Assembly (NCBI RefSeq): GCF_900497695.1
Contig: NZ_UIDD01000007.1
Span: forward strand, 434,001-498,000
DNA from: Pseudomonas wadenswilerensis
Lineage (GTDB): Bacteria; Pseudomonadota; Gammaproteobacteria; Pseudomonadales; Pseudomonadaceae
Length of the DNA: 64,000 bases
Reading direction: 5' to 3'
Both the position numbers and the translations under genes were made by a program. Shown one piece after another: positions 15,280 to 24,103 of this stretch. The notes below the pieces were generated by a model, which had not been told where the DNA came from, ran no database searches, and worked only from the letters and a program-made list of their open reading frames with translations. The stretch's first letter is position 1. The number at the start of each line of letters is the position of its first letter.

Positions 15280-17851
15280 GTTCGGTCCCCAGCAGGTGGC
15301 TGATCGCGGCCTTGAGCCTCATCGGCCGCACCGGCTTGTGCATCAGGGTGTGGCCCAGTTCGCGCACCTGCTGCTTGAGCTCGTTGCTATAGTTGGCGGT
15401 GATCATCAGCGCCGCTAGCGGTGTACGCCGTTGGGCGTTGATCGCCGCCACTGCGTCGACGCCATTGCGGCCGTTGTCCAGATGATAATCGGCAATCAGC
15501 AGGTCGGCTTCGGCGCTGTCGGTTGCCACCTGTCGCGCCAGGTCCTGCTCGCTCAGGGCCGTCACCACTTCGCAGCCCCACTGCTCAAGCAGCGTACGCA
15601 TACCTGCGCAGATCGCCGCATCGTTATCCAGCACCCAGATACGTGCGCCTTCCAGGCGTTCGCGCAGCGGCTCGCTCAGGTCAGGCTCCGCCACCCGCTC
15701 CGGCGCTTGCCGGCTGCGCGGCACTTCAATGGCAAACATCGAGCCCTTGCCGGGCACTGAACGCAACTGCAGGCGATGGCCGAGGATCCCGGCGATCTTG
15801 TCGACGATGGCCAGCCCGAGCCCCAGGCCGCGATCCTGATCCGGACGCTGGACGTCACCGCGCTTGAACTCCTGGAAGACTTCCTCGCGGCGGTCTTCGG
15901 CGATGCCGATGCCGGTGTCCCAGACTTCGATCCACAGTGCCTTGCCACGTCGCCGGCAGCCGAGCAACACGCGGCCACCAGGGGTGTAGCGTATGGCATT
16001 GCTGAGCAGGTTGCGCAGGATCCGCGCCAACAGCTGGATATCGCTGTGCACGCTCAGGCCGCACGGCACGTACGCCATCCGCAAGCCCTCACTGGCGGCG
16101 GCATGGGCATATTCGGCGGCAAGATTGTCGAGCAGGTCGCTGACGGCGAAGCTGGCCAGGTCTGCCTTGATCACCCCGGCATCGAGCTTGGAGATGTCCA
16201 CCAGGGTGCCGAGCAGGTTCTCGACGTCATCCAGCGAGTTGCTGACGTTGCGCACCAGCGCCGGGTTGGCGCTGCTCTGTTCGAGCAAGGCACTGGTGAA
16301 CAGCCGCGCCGCATTCAAGGGTTGCAACAGGTCATGGCTGACGGCAGCGAGGAACTTGGTCTTCGACAGGTTGGCCTGCTCGGCCTCCTGCTTGGCCTGG
16401 CTCAGTTCGGCGGTGCGTTCGCGCACCCGCACTTCGAGGTTCTGGTAGGCCTGGTGCAGGGCCTCCGCAGTGCGCCGGCGTTCGGTGATGTCGCGGATCA
16501 GCACGAAGATCCCCACCACCTCGCCACCGGCCAGGCGGTTGGGCACGTAGGAGCGCAGCATGTAGCGCTGCTGGCCGTTGACGTGAGTTTCGGCGCACTC
16601 GAAGGTCACGCTCTCGCCGGCCAGCGCCCGCTCGATGTAGCCCTCCAGGCGCTGGTAGTGCTCGGGGCTGTGCACCTCGCGCAGTTTTTGCCCGAGCATC
16701 ACCCCCGGCGGCCAGCAGTACCACTGCTCGTAGACCTTGTTGGTGAACTCGTAGACCAGTTCGGCATTGAGGTAGGCGATCAGTGCCGGTACATGGTCGG
16801 TGATCAGCCGGATCCAGCGTTCGCTTTCGCTCAGGGCCTCGGCGTGCTGGTAGCGTTCGGTGATGTCGGTGAAGGTATTGACGAAGCCGCCGGTAGGCAG
16901 CGGGTGGGTGCGAATCTCCAACATGCGGCCATCGAACAGACGTTGTTCCAGCTCATGCACGCAGCGGCCGTTGCCGTCGCGGCTGGCCGGGGTCAGCAGC
17001 GCCAGTTCGCTGTCGGCGATCACCTCGGTAAAACTGCGGTGCGCGGCGATCGGCGCCAGGCCGCTGAGTTCGAGAAAGCGCCGGTTCCACAACTCCAGCA
17101 CGCCATCGGCATTGACCATGGCCACGCCCTGGGACAGGTTGTCGACCGCCCGTTGCAGCAAGTAGGACTTCTGCGCCACCGCCTGCTCGCGGCGGCGGGT
17201 TTCGCTGTGCTTGACCTCGGTGATATCGGTGAACAGCATCACCCGCCCGCCGTCCTGGGTCGGCCGTTCGCTGACCTGCAGCCAGCGTCCACCTTGCAGG
17301 CGATACAGCAGGTGCTCGTCGCTGGCACCGCGCTGCTCTTCGCGGAACAGGCCGCTGCTGTGCATCAGGCGCTTGACCTCGGCCAGGCGCATGCCGCTGA
17401 TGATGCGGATGCGACTGTTGGCCCAGAACGCTTTGAAGCGGCTGTTGAACAGCACGATGCGCAAGTCCGGATCGAACAGTACGAACGCGTCGGAGATACT
17501 CTCGATGGCATCGACCAGGTGCTGGTGAGCGGTTTCCGCACGCAAGCGGGCATCGCTGAGCAGGTGGTTGCTGGCCTTGAGCTCGACCAGGGTCTGGTTC
17601 AGCGCATCGGTACGCTCGCGCACCTGCTCGGCCAGCACCACCGAGTGCTGGAACGCCGCATAGGAGTCGTCCGGCCGCGCCGCGCCGGACTCCAGGCGTT
17701 CGATCAGTGCGGCGTTGATCCGTAGCAGCTTGTGGTTGGCCCTTTGCAGCTCGGCCAGCCGCTGGTCACTGTTCAAGCTGGCCACGGGGCCGTCCGATGG
17801 CAACGCCGGTGAAGGTCTGGTTGATGTGCATGCCATTGAACTGTTCTCCAT
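15257..17851 (-). CDS. nahK: NahK/ErcS'-like PAS hybrid histidine kinase
   Basis: An 864-residue soluble sensor kinase. Order: N-terminal coiled coil, three or four PAS domains (about residues 110-480), HisKA with KFLAAVSHDLLQPLNAARL (phospho-His), HATPase_c with GLGLGLAI, and a C-terminal receiver (IADYHLDNG, phospho-Asp). In P. aeruginosa the NosP-associated kinase NahK (PA1976, also ErcS') has this architecture and feeds a phosphorelay linked to biofilm dispersal and alcohol oxidation. The start at 17851 overlaps the nosP 3' end by 86 bases; a slightly downstream ATG (17836) is possible. Confidence 0.85.
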   Translation of the reverse strand: MENSSMACTSTRPSPALPSDGPVASLNSDQRLAELQRANHKLLRINAALIERLESGAARPDDSYAAFQHSVVLAEQVRERTDALNQTLVELKASNHLLSDARLRAETAHQHLVDAIESISDAFVLFDPDLRIVLFNSRFKAFWANSRIRIISGMRLAEVKRLMHSSGLFREEQRGASDEHLLYRLQGGRWLQVSERPTQDGGRVMLFTDITEVKHSETRRREQAVAQKSYLLQRAVDNLSQGVAMVNADGVLELWNRRFLELSGLAPIAAHRSFTEVIADSELALLTPASRDGNGRCVHELEQRLFDGRMLEIRTHPLPTGGFVNTFTDITERYQHAEALSESERWIRLITDHVPALIAYLNAELVYEFTNKVYEQWYCWPPGVMLGQKLREVHSPEHYQRLEGYIERALAGESVTFECAETHVNGQQRYMLRSYVPNRLAGGEVVGIFVLIRDITERRRTAEALHQAYQNLEVRVRERTAELSQAKQEAEQANLSKTKFLAAVSHDLLQPLNAARLFTSALLEQSSANPALVRNVSNSLDDVENLLGTLVDISKLDAGVIKADLASFAVSDLLDNLAAEYAHAAASEGLRMAYVPCGLSVHSDIQLLARILRNLLSNAIRYTPGGRVLLGCRRRGKALWIEVWDTGIGIAEDRREEVFQEFKRGDVQRPDQDRGLGLGLAIVDKIAGILGHRLQLRSVPGKGSMFAIEVPRSRQAPERVAEPDLSEPLRERLEGARIWVLDNDAAICAGMRTLLEQWGCEVVTALSEQDLARQVATDSAEADLLIADYHLDNGRNGVDAVAAINAQRRTPLAALMITANYSNELKQQVRELGHTLMHKPVRPMRLKAAISHLLGTELSVASAR

Positions 17852-18929
17852 AGGAGTTGAAACCCAGCACCCGCTGTTGGCGCAGGAAGCTGCCGACCTC
17901 GGCCAGGCTGTCGCTGCCCTCCAGTTCCAGGCGGCGCAGGAAACAGTCGCAACCGATGGTCAGCAGCAAGGGGCCAAGGCGCTGTTGCAGCCCTTCGAAC
18001 AGGTTTTCCAGATTGGGCAGCAAGGGCCCTGGGCGCATGGCGGTAAGGACGATGCCATTCTCTACTGCGCAGTAAAAACTCAGGCTCAGGTCCTCGTGCA
18101 CCTGCTGGATAGCGCGCACGTAATAACGTTCGTTGATGCGCACCGCCAGCGGGTGGGCGGCAAAGGTGCGGTGGTTGATCTGGCTGACCGGCACATTGAT
18201 CAGTTGTGCGTATTCCAGCGCCGCCGGCTCGGCATTGAGTTCGTAGACCCGGCGCAGGTTGCGGTCGGCGCGGGTGACCACCAGTTTTTCGCTGCGCGGC
18301 TCGATGTGATGGGTGGTGAACACCTCGAACTCCAGCCAGGTATTGACCAGCAGCACCACGGCGGCGCCCGTGCGGAAGGCGCCGTCGAAGTAAACGTGGG
18401 TGTGGTTGAGGTAGTTGTCATCACCCGCCGAGCCGCCAAAATGCGGGATGTCGCCCAGCGCCGCGCTGAGCGCTGCCAGCACGGTTTCTTCGCGACTCGA
18501 CAGGCCATCGAGCAGGGTCAGGGCAAAGCTGTGGCCCTTGATCGGCGCCAGGGTGTTGCTGCGGCACTCGCCCACCAGCCGCTCGACCGTGGCTTGGGCC
18601 TGGATTAGGCTGAACTGCGGCATGGCGTCGATCAGTTCGGCGGCGATGGAAAACTGCCGGTGATCGAAACCCAGGGCGGTAATGCAGCCCCGGCCATAGC
18701 CGTCGGGGGTCAGTTCACCGGCACTGGTGCAACCGGCCAGGCGGATGCCCCCGAAGCTCTGTTGCAGGGCCTGGGCCAGGGCTGGCAGGTCGTACTCGGC
18801 GGAGCAGAAGAACAGCACAAAGCCCAGGTGCGGGTGCAGCAGCTGGCTGGCCAGCTCCTGGGCGGCGAGCTCGGCGGCGCTGGCCCGCGACACGGCACTG
18901 ATCACCCCCTCGGCTTGAAACTGCTGCAT
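17766..18929 (-). CDS. nosP: NosP-like FIST-domain nitric oxide sensor
   Basis: A 387-residue protein with FIST N- and C-terminal domains (GGIRLAGCTSAGELTPDGYG; FGGSAGDD; late GCDCFLRRLELEG and GFNSYGEQ). In P. aeruginosa, NosP (PA1975) is a haem-binding FIST protein that senses NO and inhibits its co-transcribed kinase NahK. The same gene pair and order are seen here. I choose ATG 18929 because AGGAGG sits five bases upstream of it; the longer frame from 18950 lacks such a site. The 86-base overlap with nahK implies coupled expression. Confidence 0.85.
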   Translation of the reverse strand: MQQFQAEGVISAVSRASAAELAAQELASQLLHPHLGFVLFFCSAEYDLPALAQALQQSFGGIRLAGCTSAGELTPDGYGRGCITALGFDHRQFSIAAELIDAMPQFSLIQAQATVERLVGECRSNTLAPIKGHSFALTLLDGLSSREETVLAALSAALGDIPHFGGSAGDDNYLNHTHVYFDGAFRTGAAVVLLVNTWLEFEVFTTHHIEPRSEKLVVTRADRNLRRVYELNAEPAALEYAQLINVPVSQINHRTFAAHPLAVRINERYYVRAIQQVHEDLSLSFYCAVENGIVLTAMRPGPLLPNLENLFEGLQQRLGPLLLTIGCDCFLRRLELEGSDSLAEVGSFLRQQRVLGFNSYGEQFNGMHINQTFTGVAIGRPRGQLEQ

Positions 18930-18994
18930 GGCTGCCTCCTGGGTGGGCATTGATGGATGCAGGCAGTTTATGGAGGCTCGGGAGCGGGCCGAAT

Positions 18995-19009
18995 GCTACT
19001 TGGGTACTG
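18995..19009. promoter_or_regulatory. Candidate regulator motif upstream of nosP-nahK
   Basis: GCTACTTGGGTACTG lies about 65 bases upstream of the nosP start. Closely related 15-mers occur upstream of pedF (23934) and between pedR2 and agmR (27406). It is a candidate site for a LuxR-type regulator of this cluster. Confidence 0.4.
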
Positions 19010-19040
19010 GGTGTGGGTGGCATTGGTTGTAGAACGGAAC

Positions 19041-19550
19041 CTGTGGGAGCTGGCTTGCCATGCACATGACGCGTCGCCTGGATTACGACCGCTGCGCGCT
19101 CGATCGCCGGCAAGTCCGGCTCCCACAGGATTGGCAGTGCTCCCAGGGGCGGTGCAAGACCTGTGGGAGCTGGCTTGCCAGCGATGGGGCCAGTACAGCC
19201 AGCACATCATGCGTCGCCTGGATTACGACCGCTGCGCGCTCGATCGCCGGCAAGTCCGGCTCCCACAGGATTGGCTGTGGTCCCAGGGGCAGTGCAAGAC
19301 CTGTGGGAGCTGGCTTGCCAGCGATGAGGCCAGTACAACCAGCACATCATGCGGCGCCTGGATTGCGACCGCTGCGCGCTCGATCGCCGGCAAGTCCGGC
19401 TCCCACAGGATTGGCAGTGCTCCCAGGGGCGGTGCAAGACCTGTGGGAGCTGGCTTGCCAGCGATGAGGCCAGTACAGCCAGCACATCATGCGGCGCCTG
19501 GATTACGACCGCTGCGCGCTCGATGGCTCCCACAGGATTGGCTGTGCGCT
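19041..19550. repeat. Tandem array of about 3.7 units of a 140-bp REP-containing repeat
   Basis: Copies begin at 19041, 19161, 19301 and 19441, each with CTGTGGGAGCTGGCTTGCCA. Each unit carries a forward REP, a spacer with the conserved GGATTACGACCGCTGCGCGC block, and an inverted REP (CGCCGGCAAGTCCGGCTCCC). The first copy lacks about 20 bases after its REP; the last has lost part of the inverted REP. The array fills the space between nosP and the porin gene. Open frames across it on both strands look like repeat artefacts. Confidence 0.9.
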
Positions 19551-19562
19551 CAGGTCTGGTGT

Positions 19563-20744
19563 TTACCAGGTCAGCACTGCCCCCACGGCAAAGGTATCGG
19601 TGTCTTCATTCTGCGCATCGCCCTCATGCCCGTCGATCTCGAACTGGTTGTACTCGGCCACCAGCTTGAGGTTGTCGTTGATGTCATGAAACAACGCAAT
19701 ACCACGGGTTTCGTAGTCGGCGCCGGTGTTCACCGCGCCATTGCCGTCATCCTTGGTCTTGCCATACGACAGCGCCAGGCGGTTCTTGCCGACCTTGTAC
19801 GAGCCCTGCAGCAGGTAACCCTTGCTGTCCACTTCGCGCAAGGTCGCCTCGCCGGCATTGTTGGTGAAGAACGGGTTGATGCCCTTGGCGGTAAAACCCG
19901 AACCGGTCAGCGAGAACCCGCCCATCTTTGCCTGCACGCCATAGCCGAGACCTTTGGAGGTGACCGAGTCGACACTGCTGTCGGTATTGTCCGAAGTCTG
20001 GTAGGTGCCGTTGAGCCAGCTGTAGACCTGCGCCCCGCCCAGGTCGAACTGGTAGGTGATCTCGCTCTCGGTGCGCGGGTTTTCCTGATAGGCCTTGCCC
20101 ACCGCGCTGTCGTCGTTGGTGTCGACCGGGTCCATGATCCCCACGGCGATGCGCAGGCCTTCCATTAGCGGTGTGCGGTAGGTGATCTGCGAGGTCGGGA
20201 ACGGGTACGGGTAGCCACTGCCGATATTGCCGAACGACACGCCGCCGCCATCCACCAGGCCCAGGGTGTCACTGACCTGGCCATAGCCTGCCAGCAGCTC
20301 GTCGAGGAGGATGTTGGAGCGGGCGAACAGGCCGAAGTCCTTGCCGATCAGCACCTCGCCCCACTCCGGGTTGGCGACGGTGCCGTAGAACTGCCGCACG
20401 TCGATGGCGGTGTCGGTGCCGTTGGTTTCGCTGTCGTTGATGGTCACCCAGAACGAGGCGCGGCCACCGAGCTTGAGGTCATCCACCTGGCGGGTCATGT
20501 TGAAGCCCAGGTAGTTGGGCAGAAAGCCCATCTTCACCCGCGACTGGCGACGATCATACTGCTCCCCTGCCCGATCGACGTCGCTGTTGACGTAGAAGGC
20601 GTTGATGTAGCCGTCGGTGGAAAAGGTCGTCTGCTCCTTGTCGTAGAGCATGATTTCGGCATCGGCCAAGGGGCTCAGGCCCAGGGCCACGAGGCTGGTC
20701 AGCAAAGGCAGGAAACGGCGATTGGCGTTTTTATTGTTGTGCAT
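19563..20744 (-). CDS. Outer-membrane porin (Gram-negative porin family)
   Basis: A 393-residue beta-barrel porin. A signal peptide is clear (basic MHNNKNANRR, hydrophobic LLTSLVALGLSPL, cleavage near ADA-EI), followed by alternating beta-strand sequence and a C-terminal strand ending AVGAVLTW with the aromatic terminal residue expected for BAM recognition. Typical of Pseudomonas porins that admit small substrates. It lies within the alcohol-oxidation region and a copy of the local regulatory motif core (GCTGCTTTGG at 20835) precedes it, suggesting co-regulation. The substrate is unknown. Confidence 0.85.
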   Translation of the reverse strand: MHNNKNANRRFLPLLTSLVALGLSPLADAEIMLYDKEQTTFSTDGYINAFYVNSDVDRAGEQYDRRQSRVKMGFLPNYLGFNMTRQVDDLKLGGRASFWVTINDSETNGTDTAIDVRQFYGTVANPEWGEVLIGKDFGLFARSNILLDELLAGYGQVSDTLGLVDGGGVSFGNIGSGYPYPFPTSQITYRTPLMEGLRIAVGIMDPVDTNDDSAVGKAYQENPRTESEITYQFDLGGAQVYSWLNGTYQTSDNTDSSVDSVTSKGLGYGVQAKMGGFSLTGSGFTAKGINPFFTNNAGEATLREVDSKGYLLQGSYKVGKNRLALSYGKTKDDGNGAVNTGADYETRGIALFHDINDNLKLVAEYNQFEIDGHEGDAQNEDTDTFAVGAVLTW

Positions 20745-21082
20745 GGCGCTCTCCGCAAACGGGGGGACGAATGTCGGAGGGGATTATCGAAATGCGCGCC
20801 AGGCAGCCATACGCTGCCTTGGAACGTACAGAGTGCTGCTTTGGCGCCGCGGGCCTGGCTCCCCGCAGGCGGAACTAATACCTTGTTCGCCGGTGTCACA
20901 AGGCTAAAGTGGCAAGACCCGGTGCGTTAGGCGCGCCTACCCATGCAAAAATGCAGACTCAGCCTGCAGATTTACGGATTGTATTGGGCAAATTTGCACT
21001 GATACGATCCTTCGATCCTCTAGCGCCTATCCAGACCGTGTTAAAACACGTGGAAAATCAATAACAAAGCAGGGAGACAGCG
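20745..21082. other. Divergent intergenic region, porin / enoyl-CoA hydratase-like
   Basis: This 338-base gap must contain both divergent promoters. I see the motif core GCTGCTTTGG at 20835-20844 on the porin side and AT-richer sequence near 20960-21000 on the other side. No gene or strong hairpin was found. Confidence 0.5.
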
Positions 21083-22153
21083 ATGACCGCGCACGCTCAA
21101 GCGCCAACCGAAGCCCATGTACTGGCCGAGGTTCGCAATCATATCGGTCACTTGACCCTCAACCGCCCCGCCGGCCTCAACGCCCTGACCCTGGACATGG
21201 TCCGCAGCCTGCAGCGCCAACTGGACGCCTGGGCCGCCGATACCCAGGTGCACGCCGTGGTGCTGCGTGGCGAAGGCCCGAAAGGCTTCTGCGCCGGTGG
21301 CGACATCCGTTCGCTGTACGACAGCTACAAGGCCGGCGACAGCCTGCACCGGGATTTCTTCGTCGAGGAATACGCCCTCGACCTGTGCATCCACCATTAC
21401 CCCAAGCCGATCCTCGCCCTGATGGACGGCTTCACCCTCGGCGGCGGCATGGGCCTGGCCCAGGGCGCCGACCTGCGGGTGGTCACCGAGCGCAGCCGCC
21501 TGGCCATGCCGGAAACCGCCATCGGCTACTTCCCTGATGTGGGCGGCAGCTATTTTCTCTCGCGCATTCCCGGCGAGCTGGGCACCTACCTGGGGGTCAG
21601 CGGCGTGCAGGTGCAGGCGGCCGATGCGCTGTACTGCGGCCTGGCCGACTGGTACCTGGACAGCAGCAAGCTCGCCAGCCTCGATGAACGCCTGAACACC
21701 CTGAGCTTTGGTGAACACCCGCTCAAGGACCTGCAAGGGGCGCTGGCCAAACTCGGCACCCAGGTGCTCGAAGACGCGCCGCTGGCCAAGCTGCGTCCGG
21801 CCATCGATCACTTCTTCGCCCTGCCCGATGTTGGCAGTATCGTGGAGCAGTTGCGGGCAGTCACCGTGGCCGACAGCCACGACTGGGCGGTGAAAACCGC
21901 CGACCTGCTGGACAGCCGCTCGCCGCTGGCTGTGGCCGTGACCCTGGAGATGCTCCGCCGTGGCCGCCACCTGAGCCTGGAAGACTGCTTTGCCATGGAG
22001 CTGCATCTGGACCGCCAGTGGTTCGAGCATGGCGACCTGATCGAAGGCGTGCGTGCGCTGATCATCGACAAGGACAAGCAGCCACGCTGGAACCCCGCCA
22101 CCCTCGCCGGCCTCAGCCGCCAGCGCGTGGAACAATTCTTCGAAGGCCTCTGA
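21083..22153 (+). CDS. Enoyl-CoA hydratase/isomerase family, 3-hydroxyisobutyryl-CoA hydrolase-like
   Basis: A 356-residue crotonase-fold protein. [18 protein letters not shown] forms part of the oxyanion hole, [20 protein letters not shown] the second, and [20 protein letters not shown] contains the acidic residue used by 3-hydroxyisobutyryl-CoA hydrolases. The length (longer than the usual 260) also fits that hydrolase of valine catabolism. It is followed after 16 bases by an acyl-CoA dehydrogenase, so the pair probably acts on isobutyryl-CoA-type branched substrates. Confidence 0.87.
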   Translation: MTAHAQAPTEAHVLAEVRNHIGHLTLNRPAGLNALTLDMVRSLQRQLDAWAADTQVHAVVLRGEGPKGFCAGGDIRSLYDSYKAGDSLHRDFFVEEYALDLCIHHYPKPILALMDGFTLGGGMGLAQGADLRVVTERSRLAMPETAIGYFPDVGGSYFLSRIPGELGTYLGVSGVQVQAADALYCGLADWYLDSSKLASLDERLNTLSFGEHPLKDLQGALAKLGTQVLEDAPLAKLRPAIDHFFALPDVGSIVEQLRAVTVADSHDWAVKTADLLDSRSPLAVAVTLEMLRRGRHLSLEDCFAMELHLDRQWFEHGDLIEGVRALIIDKDKQPRWNPATLAGLSRQRVEQFFEGL

Positions 22154-22169
22154 GGCCTGGAGTACGCAG

Positions 22170-23321
22170 ATGCAAGACCTGGAACTGACTGAAGAACAGA
22201 TCATGATCCGCGACATGGCCCGGGATTTCGCCCGCGGCGAAATCGCCCCCCATGCCCAGGCCTGGGAAAAGGCCGGCTGGATCGATGACGGCGTGGTGCA
22301 GAAGATGGGCGAGCTGGGCCTGCTCGGCATGGTCGTGCCCGAGCAATGGGGCGGCAGCTACACCGACTATGTCGCCTATGCCCTGGCGGTCGAGGAGATC
22401 GCCGCCGGCGATGGCGCCACCGGCGCACTGATGAGCATCCACAATTCGGTGGGCTGCGGCCCCCTGCTCGCCTATGGCAACGCCGAGCAGCAACAGACCT
22501 GGCTCGAACGCCTGGCCAGCGGGCAAGTGATTGGCTGCTTCTGCCTGACCGAGCCGCAGGCCGGCTCCGAAGCCCACAACCTGCGCACCCGCGCCGAGCT
22601 GCAGGGCGAGCACTGGGTGATCAACGGCGCCAAGCAGTTCGTCAGCAATGCCCGGCGTGCCGGGCTGGCCATCGTCTTCGCCGTCACCGACCCGGAGCTG
22701 GGCAAAAAAGGCATCTCGGCCTTTCTGGTACCCACCGATAACGAAGGCTTCGTGGTCGATCGCAGCGAACACAAGATGGGCATCCGCGCCTCCGACACCT
22801 GCGCGGTGACCCTGAACAATTGCCGCATCCCCGCCGCCAACATGCTCGGCGAACGCGGCAAGGGCCTGGCCATTGCCCTGTCCAACCTCGAAGGCGGGCG
22901 TATCGGCATCGCCGCCCAGGCCCTGGGCATTGCCCGCGCGGCGTTCGAGGCGGCGCTGGTGTATTCGCGTGACCGCATCCAGTTCGGCAAGCCGATCAAC
23001 GAGCACCAGAGCATCGCCAACCTGCTGGCCGACATGCAGGTGCAGATCAACGCCGCACGGCTGTTGATCCTCCACGCCGCGCGCCTGCGCAGCGCCGGCA
23101 AGCCATGCCTGAGCGAAGCCTCACAGGCCAAGCTGTTCGCCTCGGAAATGGCCGAGCGGGTGTGCTCCAAGGCGATTCAGGTACATGGCGGTTATGGGTA
23201 TCTGGAGGACTACCCGGTCGAGCGCTACTACCGGGATGCGCGCATTACCCAGATCTACGAAGGCTCCAGCGAGATCCAGCGCATGCTGATTGCGCGGGAG
23301 TTGAAGCACTACACCTTGTAA
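22170..23321 (+). CDS. Acyl-CoA dehydrogenase (isobutyryl-CoA type)
   Basis: A 383-residue FAD acyl-CoA dehydrogenase. Signatures are [15 protein letters not shown] (family signature 1), [22 protein letters not shown] (signature 2) and [17 protein letters not shown]; the active-site Glu falls in the YEGSSE segment, as in short-chain enzymes. It is co-transcribed with the hydrolase gene upstream and probably oxidises isobutyryl-CoA or a related branched acyl-CoA, passing electrons to ETF. Confidence 0.9.
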   Translation: MQDLELTEEQIMIRDMARDFARGEIAPHAQAWEKAGWIDDGVVQKMGELGLLGMVVPEQWGGSYTDYVAYALAVEEIAAGDGATGALMSIHNSVGCGPLLAYGNAEQQQTWLERLASGQVIGCFCLTEPQAGSEAHNLRTRAELQGEHWVINGAKQFVSNARRAGLAIVFAVTDPELGKKGISAFLVPTDNEGFVVDRSEHKMGIRASDTCAVTLNNCRIPAANMLGERGKGLAIALSNLEGGRIGIAAQALGIARAAFEAALVYSRDRIQFGKPINEHQSIANLLADMQVQINAARLLILHAARLRSAGKPCLSEASQAKLFASEMAERVCSKAIQVHGGYGYLEDYPVERYYRDARITQIYEGSSEIQRMLIARELKHYTL

Positions 23322-23331
23322 ACACGGCCTA

Positions 23332-23405
23332 CTGTAGGAGCGGGCTTGCCCCGCGATAGCGATTCAACCGTGATATCGCATCGCGGGACAAGCCCGCTCC
23401 TGCAG
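23332..23405. repeat. Paired inverted REP elements (BIME)
   Basis: CTGTAGGAGCGGGCTTGCCC and its inverted partner fill the whole space between the convergent acyl-CoA dehydrogenase and pedF stops. A bidirectional hairpin here could end both transcripts. Confidence 0.85.
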
Positions 23406-23843
23406 TCACTCCTCGACGTGCACACTGTCGAGGTAGCTGCGCACCGCCCATAACGCCTCCTGGCTGAGGTAGTCGGCCATCTTCGGCATGTACACCCGGC
23501 CATCGCGTACCGCGCCATTGCGCACCCGCTCAACGAACCACTCATCACCGGCGGCGCCTTCATCGAGCAGGCGCAGGTCCGGCGCGATGCCACCGGACTT
23601 GGCCTCCAGGCCGTGGCAGGCGGCGCAGTTCTGGTTGTAGGCCGAAGCGCCGATCGACACCGCCTCGTCGTGGTCCTTGCTGTTGCGGTAAGGGTTTTCT
23701 GCGCGCCACTGATCACCGAGCTTTTCCAGGTTGCCGGTATTGACCGCGGTCGGCGTGACGTTGCCATGGGCGAAAGCCCCGGCGCTGCTCATCAGGCCGA
23801 CACCGACGATCAGGCTCAACCAGGCGTGTTTTGCTGTTTTCAT
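23406..23843 (-). CDS. pedF: Cytochrome c550, electron acceptor of PQQ alcohol dehydrogenase
   Basis: A 145-residue periplasmic c-type cytochrome with a signal peptide (MKTAKHAWLSLIVGVGLMSSAGAFA) and a single haem site, CAACH, in NQNCAACHGLEAKSGG; the axial Met is in VYMPKMADYLS. It corresponds to ExaB of P. aeruginosa and PedF of P. putida, which accept electrons from the neighbouring quinoprotein dehydrogenase. Start at ATG 23843 with GAGGG upstream. Divergent from pedE, as in P. putida. Confidence 0.88.
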   Translation of the reverse strand: MKTAKHAWLSLIVGVGLMSSAGAFAHGNVTPTAVNTGNLEKLGDQWRAENPYRNSKDHDEAVSIGASAYNQNCAACHGLEAKSGGIAPDLRLLDEGAAGDEWFVERVRNGAVRDGRVYMPKMADYLSQEALWAVRSYLDSVHVEE

Positions 23844-23933
23844 TGTTCTGCCCTCGACTGCTGTTTGCACGCAAGAACCTCTCGGCTGAAAGGTTGTGCC
23901 GGCATCTTAGGAAGGCCCTGGCAAGGGCCCCAT

Positions 23934-23948
23934 GCTGCTTTGGTGGTC
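23934..23948. promoter_or_regulatory. Candidate regulator motif in the pedF/pedE intergenic region
   Basis: GCTGCTTTGGTGGTC is about 90 bases upstream of pedF. It matches the 15-mers at 18995 and 27406 at most positions. A reverse-oriented relative, CTACTACCAAGG, lies 15 bases further at about 23961-23972. Confidence 0.4.
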
Positions 23949-24006
23949 GCAGCCTCCTCCCTTGGTAGTAGCGCTTGTGGGGCAGTGCCAAATCATGTCC
24001 GACTTG

Positions 24007-24039
24007 GGAAATTCTCCCGTGAAAGCCGGGAGATTTTCC
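24007..24039. promoter_or_regulatory. Dyad upstream of pedE, probable activator site
   Basis: GGAAATTCTCCCG and CGGGAGATTTTCC form a 13-bp inverted repeat with one mismatch and a 7-bp spacer. A -10-like TATACA follows at 24069-24074 without a good -35 box, so the dyad sits where an activator such as AgmR or the PedR2-like regulator would bind. No T-run follows, so it is not a terminator. Confidence 0.5.
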
Positions 24040-24103
24040 GTATCGATCCCACCCTTGGCGTTCCAGGCTATACAGGCCAAAACCTTCATTGGGAACTCCA
24101 ACC

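Noticed and set aside
15776..17725. A 649-codon open frame antisense to nahK
   Set aside because: A result of high GC3 codon use in the kinase; its translation is His/Gln/Val-rich with no domain, while the opposite strand has full kinase motifs.
19041..19550. CRISPR-like repeat structure
   Set aside because: Repeat unit is 140 bases with conserved spacer sequence and REP palindromes, and there are no cas genes.
18957..20168. Long plus-strand open frame of about 400 codons through the tandem repeats and across the porin gene
   Set aside because: It has repeated low-complexity translation dictated by REP units and continues antisense to the clear porin gene; no ribosome-binding site.
20990..21005. 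Possible sigma-54 site TTGGGCAAATTTGCAC upstream of the hydratase-like gene
   Set aside because: The spacing between the GG and GC elements is two bases too short for a -24/-12 promoter.
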